Source of the DNA: Comamonas testosteroni
Lineage (GTDB): Bacteria > Pseudomonadota > Gammaproteobacteria > Burkholderiales > Burkholderiaceae_C
DNA length: 64,000 nt
Direction: 5' to 3'
Assembly: GCF_003569915.1 (NCBI RefSeq)
Contig: NZ_KZ984453.1
Location: 47,366 to 111,365 of the forward strand
Positions 1-7,899 of the stretch are shown piece after piece. Under the pieces are notes generated by a model. The model made no database searches. It was not told the origin of the DNA and saw nothing but the letters and a program-made list of their open reading frames with translations. How positions within the stretch are numbered: the stretch's first letter is position 1; each line of letters begins with the position of its first letter. Position numbers and translations under genes: made by a program.

Positions 1-12
1 TGGGAGTAATAA

Positions 13-112
13 TGCTCCCCCTGAGCCGCTCTGCGGCTTCCCCCTCTCTCGCTGCGCGGGAGGGGGACGACAGCCTCGCTGCGCGACGGCGCTTGCTCGC
101 TGCCCCTGAGAT
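13..112 (+). repeat. GC-rich hairpin repeat, copy 1 of 5
   Basis: This copy begins CCCCCTGAG, contains CTTCCCCCT and GGAGGGGGACGACAGCCTCG, and ends GCTTGCTCGCTGCCCCTGAG. The C-run and G-run can pair as a stem around a CTCTCGCTGCGCGG loop. The same block recurs at 6622, 7738, 32343 (inverted) and 53263 (inverted), always between genes. It occupies most of the space upstream of mnmC. Its function is unknown; mRNA 3' end formation or transcript stabilisation is possible. Confidence 0.75.
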
Positions 113-164
113 TACGTCGCGCCAGTTTTAAAGCGTCACGCCATGGTGATGCGCCCTCCACTGC

Positions 165-2117
165 ATGTCTGAACCAATCCAATGGATGCCGGATGGCACT
201 CCATACAGTCCACGTTTTGCGGATCGCTATCACAGCGAATTTGGCGGCCTCGACCAGGCCCGTCAGGTTTTTCTCGGTGGCTGCGGCCTGCCTGCGGTCT
301 GGGCGGGGGCGCAGCAGTGGCGGGTGCTTGAAACCGGTTTTGGCTTTGGGCTGAACTTTCTGGTCACCTGGGCCGCGTGGAAGGCCGACCCGCAGCGCCC
401 GCGCATGCTGCATTTTGTTTCGGTAGAGGCTTATCCAGTCTCGCGTGAGGATCTGCTCAAGGCTTTGCCAGCGGATGCGCAACTGCAAGCACTGGGCGAG
501 CAACTGGCCGATCAGTGGTGGGGCTTGCTGCCCGGTGTGCATCGCCTTTCGTTCGAGAACGGGCAAGTGCTGCTGACGCTTTATATCGGCGATGCCCAGA
601 CCCTGCTGCGCAAGCAGCAGCTGACGGCGGATAGCGTGTATCTGGACGGTTTTACGCCCCAGCTCAACCCCGAGATGTGGGATGCGGATGCGATGAAAAA
701 CATTGCCCGCCATTGCCGCCGGGGCACGCAGCTGTCGACCTGGTGCGCCGCTGGCACGGTGCGTGAAGCCCTCAAGTCGCAGGGCTTTGAGGTGAAAAAA
801 ATCGCGGGCGTGCCGCCCAAGCGCCACAACCTGCACGCCCTCTACAACCCGGCGTGGGAGCCGCGCCATCGCAGCGATGGGCTGCCTGCCCCTGTCGATC
901 AGCCCGGCACCTGTCTGGTGCTCGGCGCGGGTCTGGCCGGGGCCGCGGCTGCCGCCAGTCTGGCCCGGCGCGGCTGGCAGGTGGCGGTGCTGGATGCGGG
1001 TGATGCCCCCGCTGCCGGAGCATCCGGCCTGCCTGCGGGCCTGTTTTGCCCGCATATTTCGCCCGATGACAGTGTTTTATCGCGCTTGTCTAGAAACGGA
1101 GTACGCACCACGCTACAAAATTTGCAGCAGCTGACGGATGCGCAGGCGCTGCGGCTCGAACAGGACTGGGCGCATTGCGGCGTGCTGGAGCATGACCTGA
1201 ACGAGCCCTCGCATCTGCCGCCGCAGTGGCTCGATAAAGCCAGCGAGCAGTCCCACTGGGGCCTGCAATGGAGCCAGCCTGCCAGCGCCAGCCATCTGCA
1301 GGCCGCGCAATTGCCTGCCGACAGCCATGCGCTATGGCATGCGCAAGCGGGCTGGGTGCGGCCCGCGCTACTGGTCAAGGCCTTGTTGAGCCAGCCCGGC
1401 ATTCGCTGGCAAGGCCAGACAAAGGCAGCGCGGCTTCAGCAAATTGATGGGCAATGGCAGGTGCTCGATGCGCAAGGCACAGTGCTGGCACAGGCCGCCA
1501 TGCTGGTGCTGGCTCTGGGGCCGGACACCACGGCCCTGCTGGCCGCCAGCGGACTCGACGCTGCACAGTGGGAGCTGCAACCCATACGCGGCCAGGTCAG
1601 CGTGGCCAATCACGATGCGCAGTCGCTGGCCGCCATGCCGCCGTTTCCGGTCAATGGTCACGGCAATCTGGTGCCCGACTTTCCCTCGGCCAGCGGAGCA
1701 CGGCAATGGGTCATGGGCTCGACCTTTGAGCGCGATGTGACCGAGCTGCCGCCCTCTGCTGCCGACCAGCAGGCCGCCCATGCCAGCAATGGCGAAAAAC
1801 TGGCCGCCCTGCTGCCCGAAGGCCGCAAGGCGCTGGATGGGTTTTTCAACGCCGCCAGCCAGCCCGCAACCTGGTCACGCCTGCGCTGCGCGGCCTATGA
1901 CCGTATTCCCGTGGCAGGGCCGGTGGATGCCGCCGTGCCCGGGCTGTGGTTGCTGACGGGCCTGGGCTCGCGCGGACTGACGCTGTCCATGCTCTGCGCC
2001 GAGCTGCTGGCCGCGCAATTGCATGGCGAGCCGCTGCCGCTGGATGCCAAGCTGGCCCAGTCACTGGGCTCGCGCCGTCTGCAGGCCAGGGCCAGCAAAC
2101 AGAAATCTTCAAAATAG
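165..2117 (+). CDS. mnmC: tRNA 5-methylaminomethyl-2-thiouridine biosynthesis bifunctional protein MnmC
   Basis: MnmC completes the mnm5s2U modification at the wobble position 34 of certain tRNAs: a C-terminal FAD oxidase removes the carboxymethyl group from cmnm5s2U, and an N-terminal methyltransferase adds a methyl group from S-adenosylmethionine. The N-terminal part (about residues 1-235) carries the opening MSEPIQWMPDGTPYSPRF and an ETGFGFGLNFL SAM-binding loop. The C-terminal part starts near residue 250 with the dinucleotide fold VLGAGLAGAAAAASLARRGW and ends with a DAO-like GSRGLTLSMLCAELLAA stretch. The length of 650 residues matches the fused bifunctional family. It is cytoplasmic and convergent with the CorC-like gene downstream. 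Confidence 0.95.
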   Translation: MSEPIQWMPDGTPYSPRFADRYHSEFGGLDQARQVFLGGCGLPAVWAGAQQWRVLETGFGFGLNFLVTWAAWKADPQRPRMLHFVSVEAYPVSREDLLKALPADAQLQALGEQLADQWWGLLPGVHRLSFENGQVLLTLYIGDAQTLLRKQQLTADSVYLDGFTPQLNPEMWDADAMKNIARHCRRGTQLSTWCAAGTVREALKSQGFEVKKIAGVPPKRHNLHALYNPAWEPRHRSDGLPAPVDQPGTCLVLGAGLAGAAAAASLARRGWQVAVLDAGDAPAAGASGLPAGLFCPHISPDDSVLSRLSRNGVRTTLQNLQQLTDAQALRLEQDWAHCGVLEHDLNEPSHLPPQWLDKASEQSHWGLQWSQPASASHLQAAQLPADSHALWHAQAGWVRPALLVKALLSQPGIRWQGQTKAARLQQIDGQWQVLDAQGTVLAQAAMLVLALGPDTTALLAASGLDAAQWELQPIRGQVSVANHDAQSLAAMPPFPVNGHGNLVPDFPSASGARQWVMGSTFERDVTELPPSAADQQAAHASNGEKLAALLPEGRKALDGFFNAASQPATWSRLRCAAYDRIPVAGPVDAAVPGLWLLTGLGSRGLTLSMLCAELLAAQLHGEPLPLDAKLAQSLGSRRLQARASKQKSSK

Positions 2118-2165
2118 ATAGCAGCTAGCCCAAAAGTAAAAAGGACTTGCAGCCTGTTTGACTGC
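2109..2165 (+). repeat. Comamonadaceae-type mini-repeat, copy A
   Basis: The stretch after mnmC reads AATAGATAGCAGCTAGCCC, then AAAAGGACTTGCAGCCTGTTTGACT split over about 55 bases. It matches the core of the other mini-repeats in this window (ATAGCTGC, a variable spacer, GGACT, GGC-TGATTT). Its right half also forms the first arm of the terminator listed next, so the repeat appears to have been recruited into the transcript end. Confidence 0.6.
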
Positions 2166-2181
2166 AAGTCCTTTGTTTTTT
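2140..2181. terminator. Bidirectional intrinsic terminator between mnmC and corC
   Basis: AAAGGACTTGCAG at 2140-2152 pairs perfectly with CTGCAAGTCCTTT at 2162-2174, giving a 13-bp stem. A T-rich run follows on the plus strand, and an A-rich run precedes the stem, so it can also terminate minus-strand transcripts. The two flanking genes converge on it. Confidence 0.85.
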
Positions 2182-2195
2182 ACGCTCAAACAGCC

Positions 2196-3533
2196 TTAGC
2201 TGCTCGCGCCCTCAGCGCCGCGCACAGCCACATCCAGCAAGCTCTCATCGGGCAGGCGCGTGGCCAGCACCTTGTCCAGCGTCTTGCCGTCCATGTCCAC
2301 GACCTCGAAGCGCCAGTTTTCCCACTCCACGCTATCGGCCTCGCTGGGCACGCGGCCCAGCAGCAGCATGATCAGGCCGCTCAGGGTGTGATAGCGGCCA
2401 CGCTCTTCCTCGGGCACGGTCTGCAGGCCCAGATGGTCCTTGAGCTCGGGCACGGGAATATGGCCGTCCAGCAGCCAGCTGCCGTCCTCGCGCTGCACGG
2501 CCCAGCTCGATGCGGGGTCGCGCGGCTGGAATTCGCCGGTAATCGCTTCGATCAGGTCCTGCAGCGTGACAATGCCCTGCACTTCGCCGTATTCGTCGAT
2601 GACAAACGCCATGTGCACGTCCGAGGTGCGGAAGTTGTCCAGCAGCTCCATGCCGGTAATCGTCTCGGGCACATAGAGCGCGGCCTGCAGCGGTTGCTCG
2701 CTGAGCTTTTTCTCGCTCTTGCTGCGCACGGTCTGCGTCAGCCACTGGCGCGCATTGAGCACGCCAACAATGTTGTTCATATCGCCGCGAATGACGGGAA
2801 AGCGTGCGTGATCGGCCTGCTCCACGCGCTCCAGATTCACTTCCAGGCTGTCGTCGATATCGAGGCAGATCACATCGCTGCGCGGCACCATCAGCGAGCC
2901 GATCTGGCGGTCATCCAGGCGGAACACATTGCGCACCATGGTGTGCTCCTGCGACTCGATCACGCCCGCAGTACGGCCTTCCACCAAAATGGCCTGAATT
3001 TCCTCTTCGGTCACCACGGCGTTGTTGTTTTCCTTCACCCCCAGCAGCTTGAGCAGGCCGCGCGTGGAAGCCGACAGCAACCAGACAAAGGGCTTGGTGG
3101 CCAGCGCCAGAAAGTTGATGGGGCGCGAGATCAGGCGCGCCAGCGCCTCGGGGTTGGTCTGACCCATGCGCTTGGGCACCAACTCGCCCACCACGATGGA
3201 GAAGTAGGTGATCAGCACCACGACCAGGCCGGTGGACAGATAGTCTGCGTACTTCTGGGTCATGCCCAGCGCCACCAGCCAATTCTCCAGCGGCCCGGCC
3301 AGAGCCGCCTCGCCCACGATACCGTTGAGCACGCCGATCGAGGTGATACCGATCTGGATAGTGGAGAGAAAACGGGTTGGGTCTTCTCCCAGTTTGATAG
3401 CAGCCGCCGCGCCGCTGTCGCCCTCATCCACGAGTTTTTGCATGCGGCTCTTGCGGGCGGTAACCAGCGCGATTTCCGACATGGCGAACAAACCGTTCAA
3501 ACAGATGAGCGCGAAAAGTATGGCTATTTCCAT
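2196..3533 (-). CDS. Hemolysin-family CorC/HlyC-like CBS-domain membrane protein
   Basis: This 445-residue protein has the CNNM/CorC-type architecture: an N-terminal DUF21 membrane domain (from MEIAILFALICLNGLFAMSE, with hydrophobic segments to about residue 180), a CBS-domain pair (about 200-330, including PRSDVICLDIDD and FVIDEYGEVQGIVTL) and a C-terminal CorC_HlyC transporter-associated domain. Relatives are linked to Mg2+/Co2+ export or Mg2+ homeostasis and sit in the inner membrane. The ATG at 3533 is chosen because the DUF21 domain starts there; an upstream in-frame start at 3599 would add an unconserved hydrophilic leader. It is divergent from cysI. The haemolysin label is historical; the ion specificity cannot be read from sequence. 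Confidence 0.9.
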   Translation of the reverse strand: MEIAILFALICLNGLFAMSEIALVTARKSRMQKLVDEGDSGAAAAIKLGEDPTRFLSTIQIGITSIGVLNGIVGEAALAGPLENWLVALGMTQKYADYLSTGLVVVLITYFSIVVGELVPKRMGQTNPEALARLISRPINFLALATKPFVWLLSASTRGLLKLLGVKENNNAVVTEEEIQAILVEGRTAGVIESQEHTMVRNVFRLDDRQIGSLMVPRSDVICLDIDDSLEVNLERVEQADHARFPVIRGDMNNIVGVLNARQWLTQTVRSKSEKKLSEQPLQAALYVPETITGMELLDNFRTSDVHMAFVIDEYGEVQGIVTLQDLIEAITGEFQPRDPASSWAVQREDGSWLLDGHIPVPELKDHLGLQTVPEEERGRYHTLSGLIMLLLGRVPSEADSVEWENWRFEVVDMDGKTLDKVLATRLPDESLLDVAVRGAEGASS

Positions 3534-3793
3534 AGTCAGGCACCCACTTTTTGCGGGCGCCTCAGTCATTGAACAAGCTGTGATTTTAAGAAATCCCACG
3601 CCCGGTCAGGCTTTTGGAAGGCCGCAGTGTTTCTAGGACATCGTGGTTTGCCCGCATTACATATTCATCCAGATATATATGCAACACAAAATAATCGTTT
3701 GTTTTTATATAAGAGGCCCCTACAGTTCGCTCCAACGATCACAGTGCAATGCCATTGGAGGCATGGCACCGGCTCCACGGAAGAACTGCAGAC
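3534..3793 (+). promoter_or_regulatory. Intergenic control region of the cys cluster, probably CysB-responsive
   Basis: No gene lies in these 260 bases. The segment 3655-3715 is strikingly AT-rich for this genome and includes ATATTCATCCAGATATATAT and TCGTTTGTTTTTATATAAG. TATAAG at 3708-3713 is a plausible -10 element with no good -35, as expected for an activator-dependent promoter. In other betaproteobacteria this gene set is controlled by CysB, whose sites are AT-rich and degenerate. CysB binding here is inference. The cysI start at 3794 is preceded by GGAAGAA. Confidence 0.5.
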
Positions 3794-5578
3794 ATGTATC
3801 AATACACCGACTTCGACAAAGCGTTCGTCAAGCAACGCGCCGACCAGTTCCGTGACCAGCTCAACCGCTGGCAGGCAGGCAAGCTCTCGGAGGACGATTT
3901 CCGTCCCCTGCGACTGCAAAACGGCTGGTATGTCCAGCGCTACGCACCCATGCTGCGCGTGGCCGTGCCTTACGGCGAAATCAATTCCGCCCAGATCCGC
4001 GTGCTGGCGCAGATCGCCCGCGAATACGACGAGCCCGAGGCCGAAGTCTTCAAGCAGGCTCTGGAAGGCCAGGGCAAGCTGGGCACCACCTATCTGCCCA
4101 AGAACTGCGCCCACTTCACCACCCGCACCAATGTGCAGTTCAACTGGATTCCGCTGTCCAAGTCTGCCGATGTGATGGATTTGCTGGCCAGCGTCAACCT
4201 GCACGGCATTCAGACCAGCGGCAACTGCATTCGCAACACCACCACCGATGCGCTGGCCGGTATTGCACCTGACGAAATCGTCGACCCACGCCCCTACGCA
4301 GAAATCCTGCGCCAGTGGACCACGCTGCACCCCGAGTTCGCCTTTCTGCCACGCAAGTTCAAGATCGCCATTACCGGTGCGACCGAAGACCGCGCCGCCA
4401 CCGGCTGGCACGATGTGGGCCTGCATGTGCTCAAAAACGAAGCGGGCGAAGTCGGCTTCAAGGTCTTTGTGGGTGGCGGCATGGGCCGCACGCCCGTGAT
4501 CGGCACCGTGATTCGTGAGTTCCTGCCCTGGAACCAGATCATGAATTACATCGAAGCCATTGTTCGCGTCTACAACGAACTGGGCCGCCGCGACAACAAG
4601 TACAAGGCACGTATCAAGATCTTGGTCAAGGCCGAAGGCCAGGCCTATATCGACGCCGTGGAAGAGGAATACCGCCAGATCGTTGAAGTGGATGGCGGCC
4701 CCCACACCGTGCCCCAGGCCGAGTTTGACCGCGTGGCCGCCATGTTCACCACGCCCGATCTGCCTGCCGTGGCCGAAGCCGCTGTTGACGAGCTGCAACT
4801 GGTCGAACAAGCCGCCAAGGAACCTGCATTTGCACGCTGGATTGCCCGCAACGTCCACGCCCACAAGCTGGCCGGTCTGCGCGCCGTGACCCTGTCCTTC
4901 AAGCGCGTGGGTCAAGCCCCCGGCGATGCACAGAGCGAGCAGCTCGACGCGCTGGCTCAGCTGGTGGATGAATTCTCTGCTGGCGAAGCCCGCGTGACGC
5001 ACGACCAGAACGTGATGCTGCCCTGGGTTCAGGTCGGCCAGTTGCATGCGCTGTGGGAAAAGGCCAAGGCTCTGGGCCTGGCCAGCACCAATGTGGCGCT
5101 GCTGACCGACATGATTGCCTGCCCCGGCGGCGATTTCTGCGCGCTGGCCAACGCCCGCAGCCTGCCGATTGCCGATGCCATCACCGCCCGCTATCAGGAT
5201 CTGGACGAGCTGGACGATATCGGCGAGATCGACCTGCACATCAGCGGCTGCATCAACAGCTGCGGCCACCACCACAGCGGCCATATCGGCATTCTGGGCG
5301 TGGATAAGGACGGCAAGGAGTGGTACCAGGTCACGCTGGGCGGCTCGGACGGCGCCAAGCTATCGGGCGACGCTATTGCCGGCAAGGTGATCGGCCCCTC
5401 GTTCAGTGCTGCGGAAGTGCCCGACGTGATCGAAGCCGTGCTGACCACCTACCGCGACCTGCGCCAGCCCGGCGAGCACTTCATCGACGCCGTGCGCCGC
5501 ATTGGCCTCGATCCCTTCAAGGAAGCGGGCAAGGCTGCGCGCCACCCCGCGCCTGAAGTGGAAGAAGCCGCCGCCTGA
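3794..5578 (+). CDS. cysI: Assimilatory sulfite reductase, sirohaem/4Fe-4S subunit (nitrite/sulfite reductase family)
   Basis: This protein should reduce sulfite to sulfide with six electrons for cysteine synthesis. The 594-residue product has two ferredoxin-like plus sirohaem-binding halves; the cluster/sirohaem ligands are visible as CPGGDFC and HISGCINSCGHHH (C-x5-C then C-x3-C) near residues 440-495. The first half carries TSGNCIRNTTTDALAG. ATG 3794 has an upstream GGAAGAA and fits the family's N-terminus MYQYTDFDKAFV. No flavoprotein subunit CysJ is encoded nearby, so electrons probably come from ferredoxin; fdxA and a ferredoxin-NADP reductase lie 4 kb downstream. It leads the cluster with DUF934, cysH, cysD and cysN. 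Confidence 0.93.
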   Translation: MYQYTDFDKAFVKQRADQFRDQLNRWQAGKLSEDDFRPLRLQNGWYVQRYAPMLRVAVPYGEINSAQIRVLAQIAREYDEPEAEVFKQALEGQGKLGTTYLPKNCAHFTTRTNVQFNWIPLSKSADVMDLLASVNLHGIQTSGNCIRNTTTDALAGIAPDEIVDPRPYAEILRQWTTLHPEFAFLPRKFKIAITGATEDRAATGWHDVGLHVLKNEAGEVGFKVFVGGGMGRTPVIGTVIREFLPWNQIMNYIEAIVRVYNELGRRDNKYKARIKILVKAEGQAYIDAVEEEYRQIVEVDGGPHTVPQAEFDRVAAMFTTPDLPAVAEAAVDELQLVEQAAKEPAFARWIARNVHAHKLAGLRAVTLSFKRVGQAPGDAQSEQLDALAQLVDEFSAGEARVTHDQNVMLPWVQVGQLHALWEKAKALGLASTNVALLTDMIACPGGDFCALANARSLPIADAITARYQDLDELDDIGEIDLHISGCINSCGHHHSGHIGILGVDKDGKEWYQVTLGGSDGAKLSGDAIAGKVIGPSFSAAEVPDVIEAVLTTYRDLRQPGEHFIDAVRRIGLDPFKEAGKAARHPAPEVEEAAA

Positions 5579-5608
5579 TTGCGCCATAAAAAGAACAAGG
5601 AAATCACC

Positions 5609-5995
5609 ATGCAAATCCTGACCCACTCCGCCTACACCGGCCCTGCCGAAGGCGACAGCAGCATTCTGGTGCTGCCCAACGATGTGAACGCACTCGAAGC
5701 CAATCTGGACGGCGTCAAGCAAGTCGATCTGTTCTTCCCCGCCTTCACCGATGGCCGCGCTTTCAGCCAGGCTTATCTGCTGCGCCGCCGCCTGAAGTTC
5801 ACCGGCGATATCCGCGCCACAGGCGATGTGCTGATCGACCAACTGGTGCAGATGCAGCGCACCGGCTTTAGCTCTGCCGTGCTGCGCGAAGGCGTGGACG
5901 CAGCCGATGCACAGCGCCAGTTTGAGCGCTTTGGCGGCTACTACCAGGCCGACGCGGTGGAACACCAGCCTCACTTTGCGCAGGAGGCGGCATGA
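5609..5995 (+). CDS. DUF934 domain protein of the sulfate assimilation operon
   Basis: The 128-residue product matches the DUF934 family, which in proteobacteria is nearly always encoded directly after cysI. The core VDLFFPAFTDGRAFSQAYLLR and the later GDVLIDQLVQMQRTGF are visible. It has no cysteine cluster or membrane segment, so it is not itself an obvious electron carrier; a role in assembling or supporting sulfite reductase is inference from synteny. ATG 5609 follows AAGGAAATCACC, and the stop overlaps the cysH start by four bases (ATGA), indicating translational coupling. Confidence 0.85.
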   Translation: MQILTHSAYTGPAEGDSSILVLPNDVNALEANLDGVKQVDLFFPAFTDGRAFSQAYLLRRRLKFTGDIRATGDVLIDQLVQMQRTGFSSAVLREGVDAADAQRQFERFGGYYQADAVEHQPHFAQEAA

Positions 5996-6615
5996 GCGCG
6001 CTGAACCTGTCCGCCGTCAACGCCGAACTGGGCCATGACGCTGAGGGTCTGGTGCGCTGGGCCGTGGGCCTGGGCCAGCCCACCATCGTCACCACGAACT
6101 TTCGCCCGTTTGAGGCTGTGATCCTGCACATGGTCAGCCAGGCGCTGCCCAATGTGCCCGTGGTGTGGATGGACAACGGCTACAACACCGAAGCGACTTA
6201 CCAGTTTGCCGATGCAGTGACCAAGCAACTGGGTTTGAATCTGAAGATTTACCTGCCGCTGCGCTCTCGTGCTCACCGAGAAGCCGTGGAAGGTGCAACG
6301 CCTGCTCTGGATGATCCGCGCCACGCCGCTTTCACCGAAGAAGTCAAGCTCGAACCCTTTGCCCGCGCCCTGCGCGAGACAGCGCCCAAGGTCTGGTTCA
6401 CGGCCCTGCGCGCCACCGACACCGCCGTGCGCGCTGCCATGGACCCCGTGAGCATCAACCCCGACGGTCTGATCAAGGTCGCACCGCTGCTGCACTGGTC
6501 GTCCAAGGATTTGTACGAGTACTGCCAAAAGCACGGTCTTCCGAACAACTTTGACTATGTGGACCCCACTAAAGGCGAAGACAACCGCGAGTGCGGCTTA
6601 CATCTTTCCCACTGA
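5992..6615 (+). CDS. cysH: Phosphoadenylyl-sulfate (PAPS)-type reductase family protein, divergent
   Basis: CysH reduces activated sulfate to sulfite with thioredoxin or glutaredoxin. The 207-residue product ends in ECGLHLSH, containing the catalytic cysteine motif ECGLH. It lacks the CC pairs that bind the 4Fe-4S cluster in APS reductases; the equivalent stretch reads EEVKLEPFARAL, as in PAPS reductases. The P-loop-like segment is altered to TTNFRPFEAVILHM, and the usual GLRREQS is replaced by ALRATDTAVR. It overlaps the DUF934 gene by four bases. The substrate (APS or PAPS) is uncertain, and no cysC for PAPS synthesis is in this window. The gene name follows synteny and the C-terminal motif. 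Confidence 0.85.
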   Translation: MSALNLSAVNAELGHDAEGLVRWAVGLGQPTIVTTNFRPFEAVILHMVSQALPNVPVVWMDNGYNTEATYQFADAVTKQLGLNLKIYLPLRSRAHREAVEGATPALDDPRHAAFTEEVKLEPFARALRETAPKVWFTALRATDTAVRAAMDPVSINPDGLIKVAPLLHWSSKDLYEYCQKHGLPNNFDYVDPTKGEDNRECGLHLSH

Positions 6616-6621
6616 AGTGGA

Positions 6622-6706
6622 ACACCCCCTGAGTCGCCTGCGGCGCCTTCCCCCTCAAGGGGGACGACAGCCTCGCGGCGGGGCGGCCCTAGCTCGCTGT
6701 CTCTGA
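6622..6706 (+). repeat. GC-rich hairpin repeat, copy 2 of 5
   Basis: This copy starts ACACCCCCTGAGTCGCC and includes CTTCCCCCTCAAGGGGGACG, a compact hairpin with a CCCCCT/AGGGGG stem, then ACAGCCTCGCGGCGGGGCGG and GCTCGCTGTCTCTGA. It sits just after the cysH stop and may end or process the cysI-cysH transcript, since no U-tract follows. Confidence 0.8.
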
Positions 6707-6737
6707 CTTTGGATTGCGCCAGTTTTGTACGGTTTGC

Positions 6738-6797
6738 TTTAGAAAAGATAGCTGTCTGCCTAGTTCTTATAAGCACTACAGCATGATTTGATTGGAT
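6738..6797 (+). repeat. Comamonadaceae-type mini-repeat, copy B (cysD leader)
   Basis: The segment TTTAGAAAAGATAGCTGTC is followed by TGCCTAGTTCTTATAAGC and ACTACAGCATGATTTGATT. The order GATAGCTG, variable centre, ACTA, GC-TGATTTGATT matches the family core. It ends six bases before the cysD ATG, so it forms the immediate 5' leader of cysD; no clear Shine-Dalgarno is visible there. Confidence 0.65.
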
Positions 6798-6802
6798 AAA
6801 CA

Positions 6803-7735
6803 ATGAACGCCCGTGTGGATACCCAAGTACTGAGCCAGCTCAGCAATCGCCACCTTGACGCTCTGGAAGAAGAAACCATCTTCATCCTGCGCGAAGTTGC
6901 GGCTACGTTTGAGCGCCCTGCGCTGCTGTTTTCGGGTGGCAAGGATTCGCTGGTCATGCTGCGCTGTGCCGAGAAGGCTTTTGGTGCGGGCCGCATTCCC
7001 TACCCTTTGCTGATGATCGATACCGGTCACAACTTCCCTGAAGTGACCGACTTCCGTGACCAGCGTGCCAAGGAGCTCGGTGCCGAGCTGATCGTGCGCA
7101 GCGTGGAAGATTCGATGGCGCGCGGAACGGTGCGTCTGGCCCACCCCGGCGAATCGCGCAATGTGCACCAGTCGGTGACGCTGCTCGAAGCGATTGAAGA
7201 ATTCCGCTTTGACGCGCTGATCGGCGGTGCCCGCCGCGACGAAGAAAAAGCCCGCGCCAAGGAACGCGTCTTCAGCCACCGCGACAGCTTTGGCCAATGG
7301 CAGCCCAAGGCCCAGCGCCCCGAGCTGTGGACGCTGTTCAACACCCGTATTGCACAGGGCGAGCATTTCCGCGTCTTCCCCATCAGCAACTGGACCGAGC
7401 TGGACGTGTGGCAGTACATCGCCCGCGAAAACATTGCCCTGCCTTCGATCTACTACACCCACAAGCGTGATGTGGTGGAACGCAAAGGCCTGCTGGTGCC
7501 TGTGACCGAGCTGACACCGCCCAAGGACGGCGAAGAAGTCGTGCAGCGCGATGTGCGCTTCCGTACCGTGGGCGATATCACCTGCACCTGCCCCGTGGAA
7601 AGCACGGCCGCCACAGCGGAAGACATTGTGGTCGAGACCCTGGCCGCCGATGTGAGCGAGCGCGGCGCGACCCGCATGGACGACAAGACCAGCGAGGCGT
7701 CTATGGAGAAGCGCAAAAAAGACGGTTACTTCTAA
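6803..7735 (+). CDS. cysD: Sulfate adenylyltransferase subunit 2 (ATP-PPi lyase domain)
   Basis: CysD forms APS from ATP and sulfate and works with the GTPase CysN. The 310-residue protein carries the PP-loop ALLFSGGKDSLVMLR near residue 45, LLMIDTGHNFPEV, and the family signature GGARRDEEKARAKERVFS. Its length matches E. coli CysD (302 residues). It is cytoplasmic. It is separated from cysH by two repeats and from cysN by another, so the cluster may give several mRNAs even though all genes point the same way. Confidence 0.96.
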   Translation: MNARVDTQVLSQLSNRHLDALEEETIFILREVAATFERPALLFSGGKDSLVMLRCAEKAFGAGRIPYPLLMIDTGHNFPEVTDFRDQRAKELGAELIVRSVEDSMARGTVRLAHPGESRNVHQSVTLLEAIEEFRFDALIGGARRDEEKARAKERVFSHRDSFGQWQPKAQRPELWTLFNTRIAQGEHFRVFPISNWTELDVWQYIARENIALPSIYYTHKRDVVERKGLLVPVTELTPPKDGEEVVQRDVRFRTVGDITCTCPVESTAATAEDIVVETLAADVSERGATRMDDKTSEASMEKRKKDGYF

Positions 7736-7737
7736 GG

Positions 7738-7840
7738 CACCCCCTGAGCGGCTTTGCCGCTTCCCCCTCTCTCGCTTCGCTGCGCTTGCGGGAGGGGGAC
7801 GACGCCATCGCCGCGAGGCGGCTCTTGCTCGGCGTCCCTG
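7738..7840 (+). repeat. GC-rich hairpin repeat, copy 3 of 5
   Basis: It begins CACCCCCTGAGCGGC directly after the cysD stop. Its CTTCCCCCTCTCTCGC and TTGCGGGAGGGGGACGACG arms can pair in a longer stem than copy 2, and it ends with GGCTCTTGCTCGGCGTCCCTG. It fills most of the cysD-cysN gap. Confidence 0.78.
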
Positions 7841-7899
7841 GGTTGGGTTGTGCTTGCTTTTCGCGCGGTGCGCGTGGCTGAATCACTGAGATAAATGCG

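Noticed and set aside
2388..3572. Long plus-strand open frame of 394 codons opposite the CorC-like gene
   Set aside because: Its translation is His/Gln/Ala-rich and lacks any domain, while the minus strand encodes a clear DUF21-CBS protein. It is an antisense shadow of GC-rich codons.
3665..5284. Minus-strand open frame of 539 codons opposite cysI
   Set aside because: It is the antisense of a well-supported sulfite reductase and shows no family signature.
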